Shown piece by piece: positions 23,012 to 30,237 of a stretch of 46,109 bases of DNA (positions are counted from its first letter, which is position 1; the number at the start of each line of letters is the position of its first letter). This stretch comes from Microcaldota archaeon (GTDB lineage: Archaea; Micrarchaeota; Micrarchaeia; Anstonellales; Bilamarchaeaceae): contig JAGVWJ010000017.1 in NCBI GenBank assembly GCA_018304385.1, positions 1 through 46,109 on the forward strand, read 5' to 3'. The position numbers and the translations under genes are program-made. Below the pieces are notes generated by a model that had not been told where the DNA came from, ran no database searches, and was given only the letters and a program-made list of their open reading frames with translations.

Positions 23012-24524
23012 TGCGGTCTTTAGAAATAAAGATGCGCTAACTGTTTTCATAGACCAATTACTAGGGCATAATGGCCGCATAAATCCGAACCAGCTTTTTA
23101 AGGTTGAAGAATATAAAAATAGATTTAGAATTGCAAAGTCACATAATATAACGCCCGATACAAGAAGCATTCTTATTGGGATTGAAATTTGCAACTCATA
23201 CTCGCCTCTTTATGAGCTTGATTACTTTTTGATGTCTCTATTTTTATCTACCGTTGCGAGTGCTTTGCCACTAGATTCTTATTCCAAATTGAATTACATA
23301 AAGAGAAAAGAAAAAATAATGAACGATCTTTTATCAATAAAAAAGGATGATATTTCTGATGCGCTTGAAAATCCAGAGATTGCAATAATTGGTATGATGA
23401 CCGATGATATCGAACCTTATCGTTATTCTAAACATCAACTATGGGGGTTACAGGAGTTCAAAAAAAGATGCATAGATATTAAAAAACCAGATTATTACTG
23501 GCAAGAAGGAAATGCAAAAATATTTAAAAATCTTTTATGGATGCCTGAAGATATTGAGCATGCAAATTTTGCAGTTGAAAATTCATCCTTCTTATATGAA
23601 GCAAAGATGTTGCAAAGCTATTTGAGTATAAAAAAGTTCCTAGAGTTTTTGAGTATAGATATTTCTAAAGTCCCTTTCTTTTTTTCCCTTACGCCTAACT
23701 ATGACATACGCGAAAATGGGGCAAAAAATAGTTTTCTTGATTTGTTATTAGAATTACATTCACAAAAACAGTTAAAGGTTTTTAAGAAAATTATACAAAA
23801 AGCATATCCGCCTATAATAAAAACCGCTTGCCCGGCGTGTGGAGAAACCTCTAAAAAGATCATCACTGGTCATATTCGGGGGAAGAATAGAAGAAGATTG
23901 GAATTGCATTGTTTAGATAGTCAAATATCATTTAAGACTGAACTTGCTGTTGGTGGACTTGCAAGGAAGGGGTGCGGCAACAAATGGAGTTTTGAGTTAC
24001 CTTTTTCGAAATATGATCTTTATGACGAATTAAAAAATGGGGTTTCGTTATATTTTCCTGTTAACTCTCTTATGTGGCTTATTAATGACATTTCATTTGC
24101 ACCAGCAGCACTTGTTTTTACTGATGCTGGTTTCTATAAAGCAGACGGGAAAATAAATATTCTTCCAAGGAAATCTATAGGTGATCATAAAGAGCTCCTT
24201 ACAAATATGATATCACTTCAGGATGCGTTTTTAAAAGCTGACCTTTGCCCAGAGGTACATAGTAAATTGAAATCCTTGGATATGCTCGTTAATAAAGCAC
24301 CAATCTTATTCGGCCATCAATCTCCTACAAAACTTTTTGATCCGTCCCTTTCGATAATATCTACGATATCTGATAAGGTTGTGAATTTACATGTTACTGA
24401 TAGCAGTATTTTTGTTGCGATGAAGCATGGTCTAACTCCAGAAAAGATTCTCGAGCACTCGCTATACATTGATTATTTCTACCCTAAGGATATAATTCGA
24501 AGTTTTAAACCGCACCTGGTGTAG
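22986..24524 (+). CDS. Unrecognised 512-aa protein with a four-Cys zinc site
   Basis: No family recognised. Residues 1-270 are helix-rich and soluble-looking. A zinc-binding region follows, with C282 and C285 (CPAC), C309 and C330 (KGCGNKW), with basic residues between them (GHIRGKNRRRLELHC), which suggests nucleic-acid contact. The remaining 170 residues mix strands and helices. It overlaps the GNAT gene by 26 nt at its 5' end (ATG 22986; ATG 22995 is an alternative) and overlaps the convergent HEAT-like gene by 20 nt at its 3' end. Coupling to the acetyltransferase hints at a shared process. Confidence 0.75.
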   Translation: MGPMKIFYDAVFRNKDALTVFIDQLLGHNGRINPNQLFKVEEYKNRFRIAKSHNITPDTRSILIGIEICNSYSPLYELDYFLMSLFLSTVASALPLDSYSKLNYIKRKEKIMNDLLSIKKDDISDALENPEIAIIGMMTDDIEPYRYSKHQLWGLQEFKKRCIDIKKPDYYWQEGNAKIFKNLLWMPEDIEHANFAVENSSFLYEAKMLQSYLSIKKFLEFLSIDISKVPFFFSLTPNYDIRENGAKNSFLDLLLELHSQKQLKVFKKIIQKAYPPIIKTACPACGETSKKIITGHIRGKNRRRLELHCLDSQISFKTELAVGGLARKGCGNKWSFELPFSKYDLYDELKNGVSLYFPVNSLMWLINDISFAPAALVFTDAGFYKADGKINILPRKSIGDHKELLTNMISLQDAFLKADLCPEVHSKLKSLDMLVNKAPILFGHQSPTKLFDPSLSIISTISDKVVNLHVTDSSIFVAMKHGLTPEKILEHSLYIDYFYPKDIIRSFKPHLV

Positions 24525-25332
24525 GTTGCTTACCCTCATTTTTTATTATCTTCTCAAGAACTTTCTTAATCTGCGGATCATTTTCTATTGTTACCTGTCT
24601 TTTTGCTAATGATATAACTCTTGGATCCTTATCATTTTTTAATAAATCTACTGCAGTTCTTCTTGTTTCAACATCCCAATGATTAATTAAGCTGATTAAA
24701 ACATTTTTTGATTCTTCATCCATTATTTTTGCTAATGTTAACATTGCGTAGTACTGATTTTTCTCTATGTCACTTTTTGCAATTATCATTATTTCTTTTT
24801 TTAATGCCAGTAGAATATCTTTATTACTTGTTTTGGATAGATAAGCCAATACTGCCTGTATCTTATCGTGATTGCGCATCATTTTTCTTAATATCTCTTT
24901 TATTTGTTCTCTATATTTTTCATTTTCACCTATCTTATTTATTGCTGCAACTAACGTTGTGTCAGGCTTTCCTTCTTCTTCATAACTCCCAACTATCATC
25001 TCTGTGAATGCATCCTCCCATTCCCCATCTAGCATAAGCATGAGTGAGTATAATGCAGTAGTGTTTCTGCCCAATCCAAAATATGCACTCTGCGGGTTCT
25101 TTAATACGCTTAATGCAATTCTTATTAGTGCGATTCTCTCATGTGTTAAGGCCTTTAGTTCTTCTTTTGTTAAGGGTTTTTTCATTGCGTAGTTTGCTAT
25201 TATTTCCCAGAATAAATCTCTGATGTTCATATCAGGTTTACTGGCAAATTTGTCTAGCACTAGTTTTTTTGTTTGCTGTGGCGGTTGCTGCCCGCTGCTA
25301 TCGTCATCTCCACCAAATGCTTGCTTAGCCAT
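24505..25332 (-). CDS. HEAT-repeat-like helical protein
   Basis: About 275 aa from ATG 25332 (GTG 25341 is in frame but gains only three residues). After a low-complexity head (DDDSSGQQPPQQTKK) the chain is entirely helical, with paired-helix units in the second half that resemble HEAT repeats (KTSNKDILLALKKEIMIIA, KNQYYAMLTLAKIMDEESK, NHWDVETRRTAVDLLKNDKD). Such proteins are scaffolds. It has no signal or membrane segment. Its 3' end overlaps the convergent 512-aa gene by 20 nt, and a heptamer array sits just upstream. Confidence 0.7.
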   Translation of the reverse strand: MAKQAFGGDDDSSGQQPPQQTKKLVLDKFASKPDMNIRDLFWEIIANYAMKKPLTKEELKALTHERIALIRIALSVLKNPQSAYFGLGRNTTALYSLMLMLDGEWEDAFTEMIVGSYEEEGKPDTTLVAAINKIGENEKYREQIKEILRKMMRNHDKIQAVLAYLSKTSNKDILLALKKEIMIIAKSDIEKNQYYAMLTLAKIMDEESKNVLISLINHWDVETRRTAVDLLKNDKDPRVISLAKRQVTIENDPQIKKVLEKIIKNEGKQPTPGAV

Positions 25333-25348
25333 ATTTATCACTGTTTTT

Positions 25349-25404
25349 GGTAATTAGTTCTTAGTTCTTGGTCACGCTTACCAACTACCAATAACCAATT
25401 ACTC
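25349..25404. repeat. Heptamer-phased repeat array forming an inverted repeat
   Basis: Eight 7-mers in register: GGTAATT, AGTTCTT, AGTTCTT, GGTCACG, CTTACCA, ACTACCA, ATAACCA, ATTACTC. The two halves are about 75 percent complementary over 24 bases with the loop around CACGCTT, and several mismatches would be G-U in one RNA strand. It lies in the divergent space between the HEAT-like gene and pcm. Confidence 0.65.
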
Positions 25405-25457
25405 TATAAAAGAGTATGAACAAATAAATTTAACTATATATTCTTCTAAAGCTAATT

Positions 25458-26111
25458 ATGTCCGAATTAGAATTAATGGTCGCTCGTTTAAAAAGTACAG
25501 GTTTTCTTAAGGGCCAATCAGTTGAAAAGGCAATGCTAGCAATAGATCGCGCTTTATTTATGTCAAAAGAATATTTGTCCCTAGCTTATAGTGATAACGC
25601 ATTTCCAATTGGTTACGATCAAACAATCTCTGCGCCAACAGTTGTTAGCTTTATGCTTGACAAATTAGAAGTAAAACCAGGAATGAAAATATTAGAGATT
25701 GGAACAGGTAGTGGGTATAACGCTGCTTTGCTATCTTATATTGTTGGTATTCGCGGAAAAGTAATTTCTATTGAACTTGTACCAGAAATATGTGCACTTG
25801 CAAGAAAAAATATTGCAAAGATCTCGGATACTCTACCAAATAATCTAACATTACTTTGCGAGGATGGAAGCGAAGGTTGGCAAAAAGAAGCGCCATATGA
25901 TATAATTATTATTACTGCTGCAATGCCAGAGTTGCGCTTTGATATCCCATTTATAAAACAATTAAAGAAAGATGGCAGGCTTATTGCACCAGTTGGCAAT
26001 AGTTGGAATCAAAATCTGGTTTTATACGATAATAAAAATAGAACAACACAGCGTATTTTGCCAGTTATGTTTGTTCCGCTTAGAGGAAAGGCTGGTTTTC
26101 AAAACAAGTAG
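25458..26111 (+). CDS. pcm: Protein-L-isoaspartate O-methyltransferase
   Basis: This 217-aa enzyme transfers a methyl group from S-adenosylmethionine to isoaspartyl residues, the first step in repair of aged proteins. Family-defining segments are present: the pre-motif NAFPIGYDQTISAPTVVSFM, SAM-binding motif I ILEIGTGSGYNAALL (about residues 78-92), the acidic ISIELVPEI, and the late motif DGRLIAPVG. Length is normal for archaeal PCMT. An AT-rich promoter (AAATTTAACT) lies 25-30 nt upstream. Cytoplasmic. Confidence 0.95.
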   Translation: MSELELMVARLKSTGFLKGQSVEKAMLAIDRALFMSKEYLSLAYSDNAFPIGYDQTISAPTVVSFMLDKLEVKPGMKILEIGTGSGYNAALLSYIVGIRGKVISIELVPEICALARKNIAKISDTLPNNLTLLCEDGSEGWQKEAPYDIIIITAAMPELRFDIPFIKQLKKDGRLIAPVGNSWNQNLVLYDNKNRTTQRILPVMFVPLRGKAGFQNK

Positions 26112-26133
26112 TGTTTCAAATGGAATTCGCTGG

Positions 26134-26141
26134 ATTTAAAA
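26134..26141 (+). promoter_or_regulatory. TATA box of the 75-aa gene
   Basis: ATTTAAAA is centred about 27 nt before ATG 26165. Confidence 0.5.
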
Positions 26142-26164
26142 GAGATTAGCTATACTATCTTGTT

Positions 26165-26392
26165 ATGAATGAAATTAGAAAACAAAAACCAACAGCATTA
26201 GATATAACTATGATGCGTACTTTTGAAGCAGAAACAGCTAGGTTACGAACTGATGTGTCAAAAATGCGCCCTGGGTTAGCAAGAAGCCTTTTAGCGCAGG
26301 AATTAGATTTAAGAGAAAGAAGATTAAGACAATGGAAAGAAAATCCAAGTGGTCGGCCAGAAGAACCGTTTAAAAGTGTTACTGGTTATTAA
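26165..26392 (+). CDS. Small charged protein, 75 aa
   Basis: No family recognised. The protein is a single long amphipathic and highly charged region (MRTFEAETARLRTDVSKM, then LAQELDLRERRLRQWKEN), likely a helical hairpin or short coiled coil, with a disordered tail. A TATA box at the expected distance supports the start. It lies between pcm and the tRNA gene. Confidence 0.55.
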   Translation: MNEIRKQKPTALDITMMRTFEAETARLRTDVSKMRPGLARSLLAQELDLRERRLRQWKENPSGRPEEPFKSVTGY

Positions 26393-26421
26393 ATATTTTT
26401 TATTTGCCCCTGTGGCTCAGT

Positions 26422-26560
26422 AGCCTAGCCCTTTTATAATCTAATATTTATCTAATGTAAAAAGGGCTAAGGCCTCACCCCAAAACAGAACTTTCTTGTT
26501 TGGGAGCTCGACCTTTTTGACATTAGGAATACATAAGTGTTGAAAAGGTCGAAATGAGCA
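26422..26560 (+). other. tRNA-Thr intron 1, in the D-loop (boundaries approximate)
   Basis: About 139 nt lie between the two halves of the D-loop. Exact ends are ambiguous by up to three bases; 26422-26560 leaves D-loop AGTATGGTA, with G15 able to pair with C48. The intron holds three hairpins: AGCCCTTTT with AAAAGGGCT (extended to 13 bp with one bulge), CCCAAAACA with TGTTTGGG, and TCGACCTTTT with AAAAGGTCGA. CTCA (26416-26419) can pair with TGAG (26555-26558) to form the core of a bulge-helix-bulge. Confidence 0.65.
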
Positions 26561-26582
26561 ATGGTAGAGCGTGCGATTGGTA

Positions 26583-26642
26583 GCTTTTTGTAAGAATAGC
26601 TTGAATTATCTGTTTTGGTCAAGCTTTCTCTAAAAGCTTGAA
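26583..26642 (+). other. tRNA-Thr intron 2, canonical 37/38 position
   Basis: 60 nt follow A37 of the anticodon loop. CTTTT after the 5' cut pairs with AAAAG before the 3' cut, and with TTGG/CTTG as a weak central helix this gives bulges TA^G and AA^A, the geometry of an archaeal bulge-helix-bulge splice site, although the central helix contains a mismatch and wobbles. Confidence 0.65.
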
Positions 26643-26678
26643 ATCGCAAGGTCGCGAGTTCAATTCTCGCCGGGGGCT

Positions 26679-26701
26679 TCATTTTTATTTTCAGTTTTTG
26701 T
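26679..26701 (+). terminator. T-rich terminator after tRNA-Thr
   Basis: Runs ATTTTTATTTT and GTTTTTG follow the last tRNA base and lie before the convergent protease gene. Confidence 0.45.
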
Positions 26702-28159
26702 TTAATTAGGATAGCACAATCCATCTGTTGCTAAGTAGTAATCTGATGGGCAGGTGGATGTATAATACTCTGACTCAGAATAACAATAACCATCAACACC
26801 TAGGTAATAACCAGGATTACAAGTTAAACACTCTCCGTTGTAACACCAGTTATTTTCACCAACACAATAAGTACCGCTCCCGCATTCTGGGTGGCATTGT
26901 TTATCCGTGCCATAAACATATCCTGCTGGACAATTTGGGTTAGATGGCTTATTAGGAGACTCATAACATCCACCTTGGCTACAATACGTTCCTTTTGAGC
27001 AATAGAAAAATGATCCTTGAGTGTCATCATAATAACATGATTTTACGCATTCAAAATCTTCTGACAAAACCTCACCGGTCTTACAATTAATGCATTGATT
27101 CTGAATTGGTACTGTATTCTCTGCTTCGCAATAATTAGCAGTAGCCGCCATATCTTTAAGCTCACGAGAATCTATTGCGTATCCTATTCCTTCAGTACCG
27201 ACATATTTCCATGTATTTATTCCTAATAACTTCCCTTTTTCTTTATCAAATAATCCACCACCACTATTACCTGGATTTATAGCCGTGTCTGTCTGAACCA
27301 CAGGAATTTGAGAAGTTGGTTCTTTACCTATATTAGAAACAATGCCTCTTGTAACTGTCCAAAGAGAACCACCACTAGGATTTCCTATCGCGTATACTTC
27401 ATCACCGCTCTTTGGAACATGGTCTCTATCTACAATAGCGTCTTTCGATTTATCCCCTGGATTCTTTTTGAATATTAAAAATGCAATATCAACGTCATCC
27501 TTGGCATAATAAACATTTGTAGGGTTATACCTAAAACCATCAGTTGTTTCAATGGTAATTACCTGATTAGCTCCGAATGTGCAGATCCCAGTATATAAAC
27601 AATCTACAACGTGCCTATTTGTAACAACAACTTTTTCATCAGCAGAAAGACTATTATTAGGAACATCAGTAGAAGGAATGATTACACCTGAACCTACAAG
27701 GTTATAAGGAATTTTTTGGCCTATGTCATTACAACAGGTTTCACCATCTAACTGTATATAAACAACGGTTTTTTTCAGATCTTCAACATTTGTTGTTGCA
27801 TCTTTACAATCAACTGAACAGCTGCTAGTGCTCTCACCGTTTTCGCATAGATTATTGCCACAACAAGGAGTAATAATATCATTTTTGCAAATGTAATTAG
27901 TTTCAGATCCACAATAATCTTTTGTGCAAAGATTATTATCATTACACGAGTCTGGGCATTTTTTCTCATCGCTATCGCAGATGTCATTATTGTTAGTATC
28001 TAAACAGCAAGATGTTCCTACCAGTATATATGGTTTGTTACACACTGGTTGAGTTGCATTCTGACTCTGACCAGTCAAATTACTAGGAATCGTACATCCT
28101 GATATAAAGATGATTACAATTAATATAACTCCTAATAAAAGATTTTCTTTAAATTGCAT
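26702..28159 (-). CDS. Cysteine-rich trypsin-like (HtrA-type) protease lipoprotein
   Basis: The 485-aa protein has a lipoprotein signal (IIFISGC, Cys22), then a cysteine-rich region (residues about 40-120 with 16 Cys and D/N-rich loops that recall calcium- or dockerin-like knots). A trypsin-fold domain spans about 125-340 with the full triad: H183 in TNRHVVD, D224 in DVDIAFL and S299 in NPGNSGGGLFD. There is no PDZ domain. A second Cys-rich tail (about 345-485) with repeated YCxxGxC-like units, resembling EGF or insulin-receptor-like Cys repeats, follows. It should degrade proteins at the cell surface. Its promoter is a palindromic TATA shared with the gene at 28236. Confidence 0.88.
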   Translation of the reverse strand: MQFKENLLLGVILIVIIFISGCTIPSNLTGQSQNATQPVCNKPYILVGTSCCLDTNNNDICDSDEKKCPDSCNDNNLCTKDYCGSETNYICKNDIITPCCGNNLCENGESTSSCSVDCKDATTNVEDLKKTVVYIQLDGETCCNDIGQKIPYNLVGSGVIIPSTDVPNNSLSADEKVVVTNRHVVDCLYTGICTFGANQVITIETTDGFRYNPTNVYYAKDDVDIAFLIFKKNPGDKSKDAIVDRDHVPKSGDEVYAIGNPSGGSLWTVTRGIVSNIGKEPTSQIPVVQTDTAINPGNSGGGLFDKEKGKLLGINTWKYVGTEGIGYAIDSRELKDMAATANYCEAENTVPIQNQCINCKTGEVLSEDFECVKSCYYDDTQGSFFYCSKGTYCSQGGCYESPNKPSNPNCPAGYVYGTDKQCHPECGSGTYCVGENNWCYNGECLTCNPGYYLGVDGYCYSESEYYTSTCPSDYYLATDGLCYPN

Positions 28160-28178
28160 AAATCTGTTCCAGCTATAA

Positions 28179-28188
28179 GTTTTAAAAC
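28179..28188. promoter_or_regulatory. Palindromic TATA box shared by two divergent genes
   Basis: GTTTTAAAAC is a perfect palindrome. Its centre is about 25 nt from ATG 28159 on the minus strand (leaderless protease) and about 26 nt from a predicted plus-strand start near 28209, which gives the next gene a short leader with AAAGGAG. Confidence 0.5.
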
Positions 28189-28235
28189 ACTTTTCTTAGT
28201 GAGTTATGCTAATAAAGACCAAAGGAGTTGGAAAA

Positions 28236-28973
28236 ATGGATCGCGAAGAAATTATTTTAACCGGAGAATATAAAAATTTCAAATCAGATAGGAATTATTA
28301 TGTTAAAGAAGCACAAAATAATGATATTGCTGCAATACTTATTGAATTATCAGAATTTATCGAACCTTACGTTTATCAATTTGCAGGCATTGATACAAAA
28401 AAGATAGATCCGTTAATAAAAGCGGGGCAAGGCTTACAATCTGTTTGTGAATTTTTAAAATCATTCAAGCGTGATTTACTCTTGCCAGGCGCGCAAAATA
28501 AAACCACAATGCTTCCTATAGCTGAAAGCTATTTGTTAAATCAACTGCTAAAAAAAGCAGGTGTTTCATTTAAGCCAGTAGTAAGCACATCTTTTAAACC
28601 AGAAGTTGAAAAACCAGAAGATATGATTGCATTTATAGGAAATTGTAAAGGTTGGTTTTCTGCTAAAAAATTAGGCATAGACGAGAAAACGCAGGATTGG
28701 GAAGTCGCAGGTATTTTATCAGGAATAAACCACACACTAGTAAATAAATCATTTGATTTTGCCGGTATGAAAAGTGGGGAAGGAGCCGGAGGTAGAAAAT
28801 CTCTTAGTTCGCTTGCTAATGCGCTTTCTCAGGTTGATGCAAATAATCCATACGCTGTTTGCAAAACATGCGAAGGTTTTAACATTAAACCGTATGCTTC
28901 TCCAGAAATGCTTATGGATGAATATCCAGATATTAAGAAACCTAAGGTTAAAGGAAGGAAGCCAAAAGGTTAG
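28236..28973 (+). CDS. Unrecognised 245-aa protein
   Basis: No family recognised. ATG 28236 has AAAGGAG upstream and is preferred to ATG 28206, which would lie before the predicted transcription start. The protein looks cytoplasmic and mostly helical, with a central IGNCKGWFSAKKLGID segment, a short CKTCEG pair near residue 212 and a lysine/proline-rich tail (KKPKVKGRKPKG). It is followed by mevalonate kinase after 30 nt, probably in one transcript. Its stop codon TAG overlaps the first unit of a heptamer repeat. Confidence 0.65.
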   Translation: MDREEIILTGEYKNFKSDRNYYVKEAQNNDIAAILIELSEFIEPYVYQFAGIDTKKIDPLIKAGQGLQSVCEFLKSFKRDLLLPGAQNKTTMLPIAESYLLNQLLKKAGVSFKPVVSTSFKPEVEKPEDMIAFIGNCKGWFSAKKLGIDEKTQDWEVAGILSGINHTLVNKSFDFAGMKSGEGAGGRKSLSSLANALSQVDANNPYAVCKTCEGFNIKPYASPEMLMDEYPDIKKPKVKGRKPKG

Positions 28974-28993
28974 CAATGAGCAGTGGGCACTGA
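28973..28993. repeat. Heptamer-phased repeat, three units
   Basis: GCAATGA, GCAGTGG and GCACTGA directly follow, and overlap by one base, the stop codon of the upstream gene, filling the gap before mevalonate kinase. Confidence 0.6.
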
Positions 28994-29003
28994 GCCTGAT
29001 TTT

Positions 29004-29906
29004 ATGAGTATTGGGATTGGTTACGGAAAAGTAATTCTCTTCAGCGAACATTTCGTTGTTTATGGCGTACCAGCGATAGCGTTAGGTATAACCAACAAAG
29101 CAATAGTTGAAATAAAAAAATCAGATTCGCTCGGGTATACTAGCGATACGCAAGGTACAATACCTGAATTAACAACGAAATCAATTCGCAACGTGCTCGA
29201 AGCAATGAATATTAAAGAAAATTTTCATGTTCATTTGAAAGGCGATTTGCCAACATTTGGAGGACTTGGCAGCAGTGCTGCTTTCTGTGTTGCAGTAGTT
29301 CGTGCTCTTAACAATGAGTATAAATTAAATTTGCGAAACGAACAAGTTAATGCTTATGCTTATGAAGGTGAGAAAGCATTCCATGGAAATCCTTCTGGCA
29401 TTGATAATACAATGGCCACTTACGGAGGTGCAGTAAAATTTATCCGTGGAAAAACACCTGCTGAAAATAAATTCGAACAAGTAAAAATTGGTTCTCCGCT
29501 GCATTTTGTTATTGGAGTAACTGGCATTAGTTCGCCAACTGCAAAGATGGTCGCAGAAGTAAGAAAATTCAAAGAAGAAGAACCGGATCAATTTCAAAAT
29601 CTTTGCGATCAGGCTGGCGAGATTGTCAAACGTGGAGAAAAGGCACTTGCAAGCGGTGATACAAAACTAATTGGGGAATTAATGAATGAAAATCAATTCC
29701 TTCTTAGAGCGATTGGTGTAAGCATCGAACAGAATGAAACAATAATAAAAGCTGCTCTAAGTGCCGGTGCATTAGGCGCTAAAGTAACTGGTGGAGGAGG
29801 CGGAGGATGCTGCATTGCTTTAGCAAAAGATGAAAAACATGCAAAAGAAATTTTAAATGCGATAAAAGAAAAAGGGTTTGATAGGTTTATCACGAGTGTG
29901 GAATAA
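29004..29906 (+). CDS. mvk: Mevalonate kinase
   Basis: This 300-aa GHMP kinase phosphorylates mevalonate with ATP in the pathway to isoprenoid lipids. Motif 1 is GYGKVILFSEHFVVYG, motif 2 (ATP loop) is PTFGGLGSSAAFCVAVVRA, the catalytic region is HGNPSGIDNTMATYGG, and motif 3 is KVTGGGGGGCCIAL near the C-terminus. Length is normal for archaeal enzymes. ATG 29004 is used; the in-frame GTG 28983 lies within a heptamer repeat and adds residues not expected in the family. No promoter is visible, so it is probably read through from 28236. Confidence 0.95.
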   Translation: MSIGIGYGKVILFSEHFVVYGVPAIALGITNKAIVEIKKSDSLGYTSDTQGTIPELTTKSIRNVLEAMNIKENFHVHLKGDLPTFGGLGSSAAFCVAVVRALNNEYKLNLRNEQVNAYAYEGEKAFHGNPSGIDNTMATYGGAVKFIRGKTPAENKFEQVKIGSPLHFVIGVTGISSPTAKMVAEVRKFKEEEPDQFQNLCDQAGEIVKRGEKALASGDTKLIGELMNENQFLLRAIGVSIEQNETIIKAALSAGALGAKVTGGGGGGCCIALAKDEKHAKEILNAIKEKGFDRFITSVE

Positions 29907-29941
29907 TTTTAAAGCTTTCTTTTTATAATAAATCCGATAAC

Positions 29942-30205
29942 ATGACAGCCCAAGCAGTTAAAACAGATAAAGTATTAGATATGCGCACTCTTCAGCGAGT
30001 ATTATCTATATTAGTAAAAGCTGGTAGATTATCCTCAGGAGAAGCAGATCGCGTCTGGGGTTCAATAAGGGAGCTTACAATAGGTTCAGCCCTAAAAGTG
30101 CTAGGTAAAAGTCAATTAGTAGAAGAAGTCAGAAAGGTTTTAGATGATCGCGATTCAGGAGTTTTTATTAATCAAGAACCTGCAACTGAATCAATTCGTA
30201 GATAG
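29942..30205 (+). CDS. Small helical protein, 87 aa
   Basis: No family recognised. Three or four predicted helices (MRTLQRVLSILVKAGRLSSG, ADRVWGSIRELTIGSALKVL, LVEEVRKVLDDRD) with no membrane or metal motif; it could be a small helical bundle that binds nucleic acid or protein. AT-rich sequence with TTTTATAATAAA lies upstream. It ends before a run of eight T. Confidence 0.55.
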   Translation: MTAQAVKTDKVLDMRTLQRVLSILVKAGRLSSGEADRVWGSIRELTIGSALKVLGKSQLVEEVRKVLDDRDSGVFINQEPATESIRR

Positions 30206-30218
30206 TTAACCTAATTGT

Positions 30219-30237
30219 CACATTTTTTTTCTAATTT
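30219..30237 (+). terminator. T-rich terminator
   Basis: A run of eight T, then TTTTT, follows the 87-aa gene and separates it from the convergent TPR lipoprotein gene. Confidence 0.5.

Larger units (their letters stand above)
26406..26678 (+). tRNA. tRNA-Thr (anticodon GGT) with two introns
   Basis: Exon parts fold into a complete tRNA. Acceptor arms are GCCCCTG (26406-26412) and CGGGGGC (26671-26677) with T73 at 26678. The D-stem is GCTC (26415-26418) with GAGC (26567-26570), the anticodon stem TGCGA (26572-26576) with TCGCA (26644-26648), variable AGGTC, and the T-arm is GCGAG-TTCAATT-CTCGC (26654-26670). The anticodon loop reads TT-GGT-A-A after removing an intron at 37/38, giving GGT. 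U73 and G1-C72/C2-G71 are standard for archaeal tRNA-Thr. A second intron interrupts the D-loop. CCA is not encoded. Confidence 0.85.

Noticed and set aside
26467..26724. 85-codon minus-strand frame with PPARIELATLRFQ
   Set aside because: It is the antisense translation of the tRNA-Thr gene. Peptides like ARIELATL are a well-known artefact of tRNA loci.
28983..29003. GTG start for mevalonate kinase
   Set aside because: The extra residues are translated heptamer repeat and not part of the family.
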